From positions 125,837 through 189,836 of the forward strand of contig NRSV01000069.1 of assembly GCA_002286855.1 (NCBI GenBank): a stretch of 64,000 nt of DNA, given 5' to 3'. Every line of letters starts with the position of its first letter. The stretch's first letter is position 1. Below are positions 33,301 to 44,493 of this stretch, one piece after another. Under the pieces are notes generated by a model. It saw nothing but the letters and a program-made list of their open reading frames with translations. It was not told where the DNA came from and made no database searches. Position numbers and translations under genes: made by a program. The DNA is from Bipolaris cookei. Taxonomy: Eukaryota; Ascomycota; Dothideomycetes; Pleosporales; Pleosporaceae.

Positions 33301-35419
33301 AGCTGGCCGGCAATCTGGGCATTGTCAGTCGACCCCTGTTGAAGCGCCACAATCTGCTCTTGAAGATCTTCAATAGACTTGACATGTCCTGATAGCTCTT
33401 CTTCCTTTGCGCGCAGCTGGTCGGCCGTAGTCTTCTGAAGCTCGTCAATCTTGGCTTGCAGTTGTTCAGCGTATTCGTTGCGCTCGCTCTCAAGATCTGC
33501 TGAGGTCTGGTCTGCACGCTGTTGTAGCTTGGTGAGGTCGTCCTGGAGTTGCTTCTGAGATTCAGTATGTGTGGCAATTATCTGCTCCTTTGCATGCAAT
33601 TCATCAGTGTGTTGCTGGTGAATTGTTTGGAGCTCAGTCTGCAGTTGCTCGACAAGTGCCAAATGCTCAGAAGCTTTGGACTCGAGGGACTGTTGTGCTT
33701 CTTGCAAAGCCTCCTTGTGCTGTTCTTCTCTGCTTGCCACCTGGGCCACGTATTCATCGACGGTCTTGGTAAGCTCGATGATCTTAGCATCGCGCGAACG
33801 AAGATTATCCGCCTGGCTCTGCTCCAGGTCGGCAAACTTGATTTCGAGGTTTTCCAACGTCTTCTTGGCAATATCCAGTTCCTGCGAGAGCTTGTCGCGT
33901 TCATCCTTCAACGTCGCCACTTCCTGGGTAAGCTCTTCAATCTGGGTGGCTTGCTCAGCCAGTTTCTTCTTTTCCTCGTCCCACTGGCGGCCCTGCTGCT
34001 CGAGCTCAGCATTCAAGTCATCTAACACCTGCTGCAGTTCAAGCGCCTTGGCGGCTTCGGCGGCTTCTCTCTCCTGGGCTGCCTTCTTTTCCTCCTCAAG
34101 CTGCTGGCTCTGTTCTTCGAGCTGCTTGGTCTCTATGGCAAACTTCTTCTCCATGTCTTGGACTAGGGTCTCATGGGCGCTTTGCTCAGAAGACGAGGTG
34201 CCGTTGGAGCCGTTTGCGATAAGCTTGTCCTTTTCAGTGATGGCTGCCTGCGCTTCGGCCAGCTGGGTTCGTAGCTTGGATTTTTCAAACTGTAGATTGT
34301 CCACCTCACGGCTGAGGTCGTCGCACTGTTCCTGCAGCTTGTCGCGGAGGCTGGTTTCCTTAAAGAAGTCCTGCATGATCTGGGCGCTCCGCCTTTTCAT
34401 CTCCACATCCATCTCGGCAGAGCCCGTCGGTGCGGTATCCGGTCGGGGTGAGTTCTCGCCGAATTTCGCCAGGGCGGCTTTGACAGGTCCAAGGGCAGAT
34501 TTGCGCACCTCAACTTCTGCATCGGAGGCGGCATTGCGGCCAAGGGAGGAGGCAACGAGGCTTTCTCTGCGTAAAGGGGTTAGCAAACAGTATACGGGAG
34601 TATGACGAGTAGATAGTCGTACGTTTCTTCTGCTGTGTCCTCGGGTTCAGAGGCTGCTGGCGGGGGAGGGGCAGAGGCAGGGACTGATAGCTTCTTGGCC
34701 TGTCCTGCAAGCGCTTTTAGGCCAGTAGCTGTCGTGCGCGCAGCGGCGGCGGCACTAGTAGTAGTAGTAGCAGCAGTAGGGCGTGTGCTCAGCGGCCTGG
34801 TTGAGGGACCAAGGGAAGCACGAGGAGGGCGGGTTGTTGCTGTATCTGCAGCAGCGCGCGTTGTCGAGGGTCGCTTTGCGGTGGCTGTCGCAATCGCAGT
34901 CGAAGACGAGAGCGAGGGCCTGGATGCTGGCTTTCCTGGGGATGGTCGAGCAGCTGCAGCAGACGCGACAGGCGGCTTGCGCACTGGTGGCTTCTTCTTG
35001 CTCTCCTCTCCCGACGTCACTGACGACAGCTCTGGGTCTTGGTCCGAGGCTGTCTTGGACGACGAAATTGTCCTACGGGCAGCAGTACCGGGGGCTGGAC
35101 GCGTAGGCGGCTTGCTGAGGCTGGATCCTCCTACGGCGCTGGTGCGGGCGGTGGAGGTTGCGGAGGGCTTGACGGCGCTCGTCGTGGTGCGCGTCGTGGT
35201 GGTTTGAGCTGGGGCTGCCGACCGGCGAGCAGTAGCTGTAGTGGCAGTGGTAGTGCTGGAGACGGTGGGCCGACGAGGAGCGGCGCCATCTTTGGAGGCG
35301 GGCGAGGGGCCATGGGAAGCCATCTTGCGCCGGACTGACGACGTCGGGGTTGAAGGTGCGGGCAGCTTTTTTGGCTGCGGACTCCCGGCTGGCAGGCTTT
35401 CCGGCCCAGCGTTCTCCAT
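30344..35419 (-). CDS. Large coiled-coil protein with basic Ser/Thr/Ala/Pro-rich head
   Basis: The model is complement join(30344..30502, 30585..34566, 34623..35419), 1645 aa. Intron 34567-34622 (GTACGA..GCTAAC..GCAG) joins AEET to ESLVASS. Intron 30503-30584 (GTGAGT..GCAG) adds a 52-residue C-terminal tail (LAAMQETLNQLAELNNEA). The first roughly 265 residues are disordered, strongly basic and rich in S/T/A/P, a composition seen in microtubule- or filament-binding heads. The remaining 1300 residues are almost continuous heptad coiled coil. About residues 960-1140 contain at least four tandem units of about 40 aa built on LxELQxKYDxLLxEK. A cytoskeletal or spindle-pole role is plausible but is inference; no CAP-Gly, motor or kinase domain is seen. 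Confidence 0.82.
31900..32500 (-). repeat. Tandem ~40-residue coding repeats within the coiled coil
   Basis: Successive units on the minus strand read LLAELQSKYDTLLQEKKLAE, LEELESKYNLLVEEKGAMET, LLDDLQAKYDSLLEEKSTME, ALAELQSRYDILAQEKAVTD and LLDELQTKYDKLQEG. The spacing is about 120 bp. Confidence 0.75.
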
Positions 35420-36408
35420 GCGGCGCAGATGCGGCTCAGGGGCCGGAACTGATCAGTGCGCGGTGCGGGCGACAGGCTTCAGACAACCAGGGCAGAGCGG
35501 GTGGGTGAAGATGTAATGTCCAGAGAGTGGAGCGAACGATGTTGTTGCTGAACGGATGGCAGCAGTGGACAGAAGAGCATGCAGCTCGACCAAACCTGTC
35601 GTCATGCTAGTCATAGTCATGGCCGTGCTGCAGACACACGGACAGCTACCTGACAGCTGGAGTGAACCAAACCACCCTCTCTGCCTCTTGTTGACCATTC
35701 ATGGGCCTACACGTCGCATGGCATTGACTGCATGAACTTGTCGCACTTTGCATCGCGCCCACTAGAATGCCCGACTTCTATCGTTATACTTACGCGTCCT
35801 GCAGATCCACCCCCGTGCCGTAGTCAGGAACATGCTCCACCAAACCTGCCTTGATACCCGTCAATCTAACCCCCAGCCTATCACTAGAGTATCTAACTTG
35901 AGGTCGCTTGAAAATTGCTCTCCATTAGCCATGGTATCCTCGAGTATAAAGGACCCGTCCCCCCGGCCTCGACATACTACTGACAGTCTACTAAGGAGCT
36001 GAAGAGGGGTATGCTGTAGCTCTTATCATCCTTTGCTACATCTTCAAGCGATAACCCCGTGAACCCCTAAATCCCTTAAACATACATTCGTCATTGAACG
36101 GCCTCTTTAGCTGCTCTTTTCTAGTTTCCGTTCGGTCTTCGTTCTGTCTCTAGTGATGGTTGTGTCAAGGTGTATCTTAGTCCAGATCACGTGAGCGAGA
36201 CGCTAACCCATGACGGTTACTTCTAATATCTTGGCATGTACTTACTAGACGAACCCTATGGGCAACACCAAAGCCTCCTCGCGCCAAGTAACTCTCACCA
36301 TTTCGTGCATCCAAGCTTCTGGGAAGAATTCCAGTAGATGGCCAGAGCCGCAATCAGAGTATACCACAACAGCCTCGAAACCATACATATACCTGCATGC
36401 AGATTCCC
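35420..36408. other. Intergenic upstream of the coiled-coil gene
   Basis: About 1 kb with no supported gene. It includes the promoter side of the coiled-coil gene. Confidence 0.4.
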
Positions 36409-36416
36409 AGTACTAT

Positions 36417-36578
36417 CAGAGTTCGCAACAAGCAAGTCAAGTTGTTCACCTTCAGGGACCCACTTACCTATATAGGTAGAAGTTAAACCTTTATAGGAAA
36501 CAACTAGGTTCTAATAGGTAATCAAGCAAGTCAAGTTGGACTTTTTGAGCCCCACTTAAGTGCTTGTTGCGAACTCTG
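36417..36578. mobile_element. 162-bp hAT-type MITE with 8-bp target duplication
   Basis: The ends are perfect inverted repeats: CAGAGTTCGCAACAAGCA at the left and its reverse complement TGCTTGTTGCGAACTCTG at the right. They are flanked by identical 8-bp direct repeats AGTACTAT at 36409-36416 and 36579-36586. An 8-bp duplication with CAG-type ends is the hAT signature. There is no coding capacity. The interior (ACTTACCTATATAGGTAGAA) is shared with the related element at 58690-58850. Confidence 0.93.
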
Positions 36579-36586
36579 AGTACTAT

Positions 36587-37294
36587 GTTCACAGCAATCC
36601 TCATGTTGACATCATCCCCCGTGACTTTCAAGTGTATATCATTTCCTAAGACCAAGGCTATACTGTAGCTTAATAATGTGCAAATTAAAGTACCGAAATA
36701 GAGACGTGTGCTGCCATAACAAATTTGGTCGCTGTAAGAGCGTGAGCGTTGTATAGGCCTAGGTAGGAAGTGCTCATATGCTTTTTTAAAGGTACTAGAT
36801 GCAATATCCTAAACGCTATTATTATGTTCTTCGAGTGGCTGCCATCTTTGCAAACTAACTCATAATTGCTATTGCTTGTGTCCACTGGATGCGTTCCAGT
36901 CATCTTCGTGCTAGCAGAACTCTTTGTAGCTTTCTTACTCGTTACTCATTAGTGTATGTTGGTAGCCATTCTCGAATACCAGCTGCTATTTTCCGTCTTG
37001 CACGCTGCTTGTATCACTTATATCACGTTCAATCTTAGAATGTGAGAAAACAGATCTACCTACAAGAGTGCTGCTGTTGGAGCTGCAAGAACCTCGGCCT
37101 AATGAGGGATTCATATTGAACAATGAAGACAAAATGGTTTATTTATGCAGCGGACCGAAAGCTTCTAGGGAATGACTAATATACATGTTTACCAGAAAGC
37201 ATGCAGCGCAACTTGGAAAAAGCCAACGGCTGTACTGGATGATCTTACATGTGCCGAGTCCCGTGTCATATATAAATTCGTTCGTAAGTAAGCA
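36587..37294. other. Spacer left of the Tc1 element
   Basis: About 700 bp, A/T-rich. No supported gene or repeat was recognised. Confidence 0.4.
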
Positions 37295-37453
37295 CGGAGG
37301 TGCCTGTCAAAAGTTGGACCCCCCTTGTCAGAGGGTTATAAGTACTATCTCGAATTTGGCAGTTGCTCAGATTGTACTTGGTCTCTCCCAACATCACAAC
37401 GCGATCGCTTTTGATAAACTACCCAGCGCTCTTAATCAAATTTAAGTTTCACA

Positions 37454-38657
37454 ATGAATTATAATGCTGCGACTCGTGCTCTTGTTGTTTCTCTTAAAGC
37501 AACAGGCAAAGGCAATGGCGAGATAACCGACTTAACGGGTATAGAGAAGCGTACGCTTAATAAGATATATGCCTAAGCGATTGAGCATGGATTTGGCCCA
37601 GCTGAACGTCCACTCAACCTTCAGGATGAGCATGTACAAGATGCACCTCGATCTGGCCGTCAGTCAAAGCATACTACGAATACGTCTTCTGCTGTAGTGC
37701 TTACAATACGCCGTCATCGCCACGGAAGGGAGAAATCGTGTACTGACATTGCTGGTATGCTCACAGAGAAAGAAATCGAAGTCTTAGCAAGCACTGTATA
37801 TCGTATTCTCAAGAAAGCTGGGCACAGAAAGACGAAACCGACAAGGAAGCCTGGTTGACGAAGCAGGTACGGGAGGATCGACTTAAGTGGTGTTTAGAGC
37901 ATAAAGACTGGACTCTTGAAGATTGGAAGAATGTAATTTGGTCAGAAGAGAGGAGTGTTGTATTGCTCTATCAACGTGGCTATTGTGTATGGCGTAAGGC
38001 TGATGAATCTTTTGTACGAAGTTGTATTCGAGAGCGTTGGAAAGGCTATTCTGAGTTTATGTTCTGGACATGTTTTTCCTACGACAAGAAGGGGTGATGC
38101 CATTGCTGGATGTCTGAGACAAAGAAAGACAAAGAAAAGGTTGATAAAAAGATAGAGGAGATGAATAAGAGCCTTGAGCCGCTAAGGAAAGAGCAACAGG
38201 AGCTTAACAACAGTATGCGTCGACTTAATCCACGAGCAATACCTGGCCGAAAGCCTCAGTGACGATGGAATCAGGAGAATGGCAAGCTGGCTCATGGTAA
38301 AGGTTCTGGCATTGATTGATATCGCTATCAAAATTCGATTCTTCAACCAAAGCTACTGCCCTTTGTGCAGCAGTGTAAAAGCACTCGGCTAGGAACAATT
38401 GTACAGGAGGACAAAACTCCATCACATGAGCACCATGCTCAGCAGCCAATATATAATTTACAAAGTATTACAAAGCTTCTTTGGTCAGGTAATTCGCCAG
38501 ACTTAAACGCAATTGAGCCATGCTGGCCATGAATGAAGAAAAGAACTACGAGGAAGGGCACGCCAAAGAGCAGAGCAGAGGCTATTCAGGAATGGAGCAG
38601 TTTTGGAAGGAGTTGCATCAGGAAAAGATCCAAGGGTTGATTGAGCGTATTCCTATA
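37454..38657 (+). pseudogene. Tc1-like DDE transposase, N-terminal and central part
   Basis: The frame starts MNYNAATRALVVSLKATGKG with an HTH region. TAA at 37574 interrupts it, and a one-base loss near 37855 shifts the frame after TRKPG. LTKQVREDRLKWCLEHKDWT and FMFWTCFSYDKKG follow, and then SPDLNAIEPCW. The last motif is the DD34E-type Asp-Glu pair. The first catalytic position reads IWSEERSV, where the second copy at 61461 has IWTDETSV, so Asp has become Glu here. Further stops follow (after YDKKG, within EPCWP). The gene continues at 41848 after the nested insertion. Confidence 0.85.
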
Positions 38658-40765
38658 CCGAGTTTGACCGTGTAACGCACGGGACGGCGTAACGCCGGAT
38701 CCGAACACCAAAACAGCCCTATAATTTGAGGCTGTAGAGCTTCACATAATAGCTATCGTCGCAATATTTTTGAGTGGTGAGATCTAGAGGGCTTAATTTA
38801 TATATAGCTATAGAAATCGTGTTGGAGTTTTGATCGTGCGCCCTTTGCGCGAGGTAGAGGCTGGTTGAGCTACAATAACACCTTGAGGCTCTCCACCACC
38901 TGCAGACCTCACGATAGCTCTCTTTCTAGTAGTAGCTTTTATAGGGGTCTTAAGGCTGCGCTGATTACTCTTTTGGGATATTCTACGAGCTTGTTGGAGT
39001 CGTTTTGTAGCCTTGCGAGCTGCCTGTCGTGCGGCCTGTTCAGTAGCCTTCTCTGCCTTCTCCTTCTCTCTCACTATCTTAGCTACAGCCCTCGCTGACG
39101 CCTTATCTCCTTCTCCCTTGCCCTTGCCTGCCTTGCCTCCTCGCGAAGCCTGCTTGACTCAGCTTTCTGGTGTTGTACCTGCTCCTCCTCACACTCCTGG
39201 AGCTGCTGGCGATCGTGCCTCCTTCACCTTCCTTGGAGACCAGAATATAGCTCCACCTTGATACTTCTTAGGCTCCTGTGGGAGAAGAGGCTTGCCTCGC
39301 TTCCTCCACGTCCTCTCATTGATCAGAGCCTTGCGTAGGCCCTTAACCTCATACTCAAGGAGGGTCTTTTGAGTTGAGATTTGGTGGAAGGCCTGGCTCG
39401 GCTTTTGAGCTCGCCTATCACTTCAATCCTTGACCACCTAACGTAATAGACCTTCAGCCTTCCTCTAGTTTGAAGCACTTAAGGCCGGGGACTCACTATC
39501 GCTTGAGGAGTCTGAGTAAATATTAAACCTTTTCAACATAACCTCAGGATTTAAGGATGAGAGGCCTGTAGCCTTATAGGCCTTTAGGATTGTCGTTTCC
39601 TTGAAGGAGGCCTGCCATGCGCGATAGAAGAGGGGAAGAAATCCCTTTTACTCCTTAATTCGAGGCCCTGGCTCCTCTCTATAAACGCTAATATCTCAGC
39701 CTGGTAAGCTGATGAGAGGCTTGAACAGGCCCACATCTAGAGGCTGCAGCGTGTGGGTTGAGTGAGGTGGGTATACTGCGAGGAGGATTTTGTTCTGATC
39801 ACAATAGTCAACAAAATCCATCGTGAGGTGAGATCCATGGCCGTCAAGGATAAGTAATCGATAGGAGGATCGAGCCTTCGCCTTAGTGTTGCGATCAAAC
39901 ACCTGTTTGAGCCACTCGAGAACGATCTCATTATTCGTCCAGACAGAGGGTGATGAGAAGATTCGAACCTGATGAGTCTCATGATCAAGGGCCTGTAGCC
40001 ATGAGTCCTGTATCGATCCTGAGGCCGACTGATAGATGAGGGCAGGCTCAAGGTAAGATCCATCAGCGCAGATGCAGGCTAGCAGCGTTTTCCACTCTCG
40101 TGAGCCATCGTTGGTAGTACTCCTCCTCTTCTGCTCCTCGTACGAGGGCCTGTCAAAGATCCTCTTTGATCTACTTAGGATATCAAGGAGGAAGCCTTTC
40201 TCATCCAAACTGTATGTGTGACGAGGCTCAACGTGATACTGCTCAATTTTCTCACGTAGGAGTTGAAAATAGAGGCTATACTTCCTCCCTGAATCAGTCT
40301 TATGGCGACTATTGTCGATGCCCGTCGTTCATTTTGAGATAAGCTCGTTTGGGTGTTGCTGCATGAAACGATCAACCTAGTGTACTCCAACCTCTCTCCT
40401 CGCGATCTGTGAGGCAAAGTTTCGCATCATAGCTCGTTTAGGTGGGAGGCCTCGCCTAGGAAGCTGTTTAATATACTGTAAGAGCTCTGCCTCCTGTTGT
40501 GGGTGGAGAGCTTGTTGATTTTCGACCTTGATAGCGTGTTAGGTAGATGCGCCTTTATGTCGCCGCGCGAGCGTTGTAGGCTCAACACCATAGGTTCCCG
40601 CAATTTGAGCGTAGACAAGTTTTTCTCCTGGCTTTAGCGATTCTATAGCTGCAAGCGCAGCCTCTATTGAGTTCATATTAATAGAGTTACGCGTTGTTGA
40701 AATTTTGGTGTTGCATGCGCAGATCGGGCGTTACGTCGTCCCGGGCGTTACACAGTCAAACTCGG
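38658..40765 (-). mobile_element. Pogo/Fot1-type element (copy C) nested in Tc1
   Basis: TIRs of about 45 bp begin CCGAGTTTGACCGTGTAACG at the left and match the reverse complement at the right with a few transitions. TA occurs at 38656-38657 and 40766-40767. The right TA is also the left TA of the next element (40768-41845). Confidence 0.88.
38808..40677 (-). pseudogene. Pogo-type transposase remnant (copy C)
   Basis: On the minus strand the frame starts MNSIEAALAAIESLKPGEKL and includes YGVEPTTLARRHKG (helix-turn-helix) and ELLQYIKQLPRRG. Stops fall after HKGAST, VGVH and NELISK. The DDE core follows: YSLDEKGFLLDILSRSKRIF (Asp 1), LLILDGHGSH (Asp 2), LQPLDVGLFKPL (Asp 3). The Lys/Arg-rich tail near 38808-39074 belongs to its C-terminus. 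It is related to the element at about 59270-61396 (copy F). Confidence 0.82.
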
Positions 40766-40767
40766 TA

Positions 40768-41845
40768 ACGTAGTTCACAAGCGAGCGCGCCACTTTGCAC
40801 CGGCGTGTCGATGTCGAGACAACATCACGTAATATCTCAACAACGCACCACTCAAACTTTCTATACTGAAGCAGATCTCCAGCTTGCTCTTTCTGATTAC
40901 CAATCTCAACATGTTAGAAGCTAAAGACGTGCTGCCTCTATCTACAACGTCCCACGAAGAACACTCCAGCGTAGAGACGCTGGGACACGCTTTCGACGCG
41001 ACTGCGAAGCGAACTCGAAGCGCCTGAATAAGCTAGAAGAGGAGGCTGTAGTTAAGCGTATCCTTGAAGAGTCTGCGCGAGATTTGCGCCTACAAAGGCC
41101 GACGTTCGAGCAATGGCTGATAAATTCCTGCATGAGCAGGAGAGCAGCCCTACTGGCAAGAACTGCGTTGATAACTTTGTCAAGCGAACTCCTGAGCTCC
41201 GTACGCGCTGGAGCCGTCCTTATGATCACCAGCGAGCCACCTGCGAGGACCCAGCGGCTATCTAGCGCTGGTTCGACTTAGTCCAGGCGACAAAGCAGAA
41301 GTGGGGTATTGTGGACGATGATATCTATAACTTTGATGAAACTGGCTTTATGATGTGCAAGATTTTATCACAGTTAGTTATCACAGGCTCAGAAGGATAT
41401 GGCAAAAAGAAGCGGATACAGCCAGGCAACCGTGAGTGGGTTACTGTGATCCAAGGCGTGGGCGCGTTGGGTCGCCGGCTACTCTTCAAGAGGCTCTAGA
41501 CGAATCAAACAAGCGTAAGAGCCGCAAGCATCGATACGTGCGGACAGAGGAGACTTTTACTGTTGGTGAGGTACAAGAATCATTAGCTGAACAGGCGGAT
41601 AGCAGTCGTGGCGATGGTAAGAGTGCGTCGAAGAGGGTGCGAGGAGAGAGGTGGTGCGGGCGTTGCAAACAGACTGGACACAACGCTCGTACCTGCGCAA
41701 TTGAGATAGATAGTGCAAGTGATAGTAGCGATTCTGATAACCAATTTGGTATTTCGCAATAGTTTATTGACTGTGATAAAGTGCGTGATAACGTCTCGAC
41801 GTCGACGCGCCGGTGCAAAGTGGCTCGCTCGCTTGTGAACTACAT
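40768..41845 (+). mobile_element. Internally deleted pogo/Fot1-type element (copy D), nested in Tc1
   Basis: The TIRs are ACGTAGTTCACAAGCGAGC at the left and its inverse at the right with one CG-to-CA change. TA lies at 40766-40767 and 41846-41847. It is 1078 bp and has the same internal deletion as copy B (11518-12597): WVTVIQGVGA runs straight into the C-terminal tail. Confidence 0.9.
40867..41762 (+). pseudogene. Deleted pogo transposase remnant (copy D)
   Basis: It contains the N-terminal DNA-binding part (broken), the YNFDETGFMMCK block (41311-41499) and the tail with CGRCKQTGHNARTC (41436-41762). Asp 2 and Asp 3 of the catalytic core are deleted. Confidence 0.8.
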
Positions 41846-41847
41846 TA

Positions 41848-41968
41848 TACATACAAAAGATAATTGAGCTTGAGGGCGGTAATGAGTACAGAGAGAATAG
41901 AGGTGCTGGCCGATTCCGTGCTGATGCTGCTAGTCTATCAGCTGACCCTGAATTGGAGGATCTTTAGT
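41848..41968 (+). pseudogene. C-terminal end of the split Tc1 transposase
   Basis: After the nested block the frame continues YIQKIIELEGGNEYRENRG to a TAG. The homologous stretch in the 61461 copy reads HIQKIIELQGGNEYIEGRD, which confirms that the two pieces belong together. Confidence 0.85.
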
Positions 41969-42213
41969 AAAGCTTCAAGTAGTTACAGGTGATAATATTG
42001 AGCTTTGCACTGTGTTGCCTACTAAGTTGCTCGGACAAGTGACCTAGTTTGCGATAATGGGTTATGGTCCTCTGACAGGGGGGCCCAAACTTTTGACAGG
42101 CACCTCCGTACTCACTTAAAAATATTAGTGTGTTCATAAGCCTTCGGCCAATCATGCATGTGTGCATGCCACAAAGTACTTGAGACACTTTTGCTGACCC
42201 AATGTTTGCGATA

Positions 42214-44338
42214 ATGTGCGCCACCAGTAAGCTGGCCGCCCCACCCCAACCTGACGCGACGCTCTGCACCACAACCACCATGCCGCAACAACAACGCTCT
42301 ACACAGACTTTTCGTGAAGACAAAATAAGTCTTGCTATAGAGTGCTATTGTAGTAGTTCAAAACAAGTCTATTTACGCTCTCGCAAAAGCGTACGATGTG
42401 CCAAAGTCAACTCTTCAGACGCGTCTACACGGTACCCAATCACCATCAGAGACAGTCTCTTTCAACCGAAGGCTACTACCTATCGAAGAGCAGTCTCTTG
42501 TGCAGTGGATCCTAAATCTTGGACGACGTGGTTTTCCGCCTCATATCATTAATGTATGACGAATGGCAGACGCTCTGCTCGCCGCGCGTGGCCAAGATCC
42601 ACCTCCAGTACCTGTAGGCAAGTGCTGGGTGTCGCGCTTTATCCAGAACCAGCCAGAGCTTCAGATAAAGGGGAGTAGAAGGCTTAGTAGCCAGCGCGCT
42701 AGCCCTGAGGGTCCTATCGCAATTATAGCGTGGTTTAAGCTAGTAGAAGAGACGCGCCAGACGTATGGTGTCCTAGACTAAGACATCTACAACTTTGACG
42801 AGACTGGATTCGCGATGGGCGTCACTGGCACTTCTAAGGTAGTCAGCAGCTCTAATAGAATTGGCAGAGCAGTCTTCGTACAGCCAGGCAATCGCGAGTG
42901 GGTTACAGCGATCGAGTGCGTTAACGCGTCTGGCTGGTGTCTGCCACCGTTCGTGATCCTGCCTGGTAAGGTCCATCAGAACAGCTGGTACCTCAATCTC
43001 CTACAAGAATGGACTATCGGCATCACAGATAACGGCTGGATGACAGATGAGCTTGACGTAGAGTGGGTGAAGCATTTCAACCAGCATACAGCGACTCGTA
43101 CAGCTGGAGTCTATCGGCTCCTTGTCCTAGACAGCCACAGCAGTCACGCAACGCCAGAGTTTGGCCAGTACTGGGCCGAGAATAAGATCATCACTCTCTG
43201 TATGCCGCCTCATACGTCGTATCTTCTCCAGCTGCTTGATGTAAACTGCTTCTCTCCGCTCAAGCGCGCGTACGGGCGTCAGATTGAGGAGCTTGCCCGC
43301 CAAGGCGTCGGCCGCGTTGACAAGATTGACTTCCTTACAGCCTATACATAGATCTGGCCGACTTTTTTACGCAGCAGAGCATCAGGCTGGCTTCCAGGCC
43401 ACAGGGCTTGCCCCTCCTTGTCCAGATCGTGTTCTGTCGTCATTGACTGTCGTCCCGACGCCGTCTCCACTACAAGTAATTATAGACAACGTCGCAGCGC
43501 AGCCAGGAACACCGCATACAGTAGCGCGACTTCAGCAGCAAGCAAGGCTTCTCCAAGGCCAGCCCCATCGGGAATTACAGAGCCCAACAAGGTAGCTTCT
43601 CCGCCAAGTCATTAAAGGCTGTCAGATTGCAATACAATCAGCAACGATATTTGCTGAAGAGAATAAGAAGCTACATACAGCCAACCAGCGCCAGCGACTA
43701 AAGCACAACTAGCGGCGTCGATATATCGCTTCTGGTGGGGTGCTCCAGGTTCAACAGGCTCAGCAGATAGCTGCTCAGGCAGAAAGGGTAGTCATGGGGA
43801 GTGACCAGAACTAGAATGTTGAGCGACGTCAACGCGCGCCGCCAACGTGTACGAAATGTTATGTTCAAGGACATACTTGGAATTCATGCAGAGCTAGATG
43901 GTTAATGTTGCACGCGTAGGTGCAGTGAGAAAAATGGATGTTGTTGTTTGTCGCACGCGTACGTGCGGTGAATTGATTTGTGTATTGTGTGTACTCTCTA
44001 TTATTGACCCGCCTTATCGTTATTTATACGTGGTGGTTGTGGGCGTCAATTTCAGGTTCGCTAAGGGTCCTTTTGGTTTCCCTGATAGACTCCCGGTGTT
44101 TACGTACTGGTATAGTAATAGAGTTCCCTGAACGTTCTTTGGTTGAGGTTCAACGAATCCAGGTACTTACATCTGACACCTCGGCTCAACCGAAGTCATT
44201 GCTTCTGCGGCCTTACATAGGCTGCGATAGTTAATTATGTCTCTTTATCTTATCTAATTTTATTGCGTTGTTGTAGATCAATTGCGCAGACAGTCGCGTC
44301 AAGTTCGGTGGGACGGCCAGCTTACTGGTGGCGCACGT
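42214..44338 (+). mobile_element. Pogo/Fot1-type element (copy E)
   Basis: TIRs of about 32 bp: ATGTGCGCCACCAGTAAGCT at the left, with the inverse at the right ending GGCGCACGT. TA lies at 42212-42213 and 44339-44340. The 2125-bp body has one degenerate transposase. Confidence 0.9.
42281..43875 (+). pseudogene. Pogo/Fot1-like DDE transposase (copy E), stops and frameshifts
   Basis: MPQQQRSTQTFREDKISLAI begins the DNA-binding part. A frameshift near 42350 leads to SIYALAKAYDVPKSTLQ. Stops occur near 42557 and 42779. The core is good: YNFDETGFAMG (Asp 1), GITDNGWMTDELDVEWVKHF, LLVLDSHSSH (Asp 2), LLQLLDVNCFSPLKRAYG (Asp 3). TAG near 43351 and a further shift follow before the C-terminal part, which ends in a decayed Cys/His knuckle (CTKCYVQGHTWNSC). 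Confidence 0.87.
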
Positions 44339-44493
44339 TACATATAAACCTTATCCTTGGGTAAGCTGCGCCTTTTTTCCCCCACGGTATTAGCAAGGTG
44401 AGACTATAAGAGGGAGGAGACTACCAGCTAAGAAACCTTATCAAAATAACAAACACTTCTCTATCTACTACACATCATTTATCTCGTCTGACA

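Larger units (their letters stand above)
37295..42108 (+). mobile_element. Tc1/mariner element hosting two nested transposons
   Basis: The left end CGGAGGTGCCTGTCAAAAGTT at 37295 and its inverse at the right end (stop at 42108) form TIRs of at least 21 bp, continuing imperfectly. TA follows the right end (42109-42110); the left flank is CA, probably a mutated TA. Its transposase frame is interrupted at a TA by the block 38658-41845. Removing that block and one TA restores in-frame sequence into the C-terminal end (IQKIIELEGGNEY). Confidence 0.87.

Noticed and set aside
33676..34605. Long plus-strand frame of 309 codons opposite the coiled-coil gene
   Set aside because: It is Ser/Cys-rich antisense reading of a Glu/Lys/Gln-rich coiled coil.
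42109..42213. Possible continuity between the Tc1 element and pogo copy E as one composite element
   Set aside because: Each has its own complete TIRs and TA, separated by about 100 bp of unrelated sequence.
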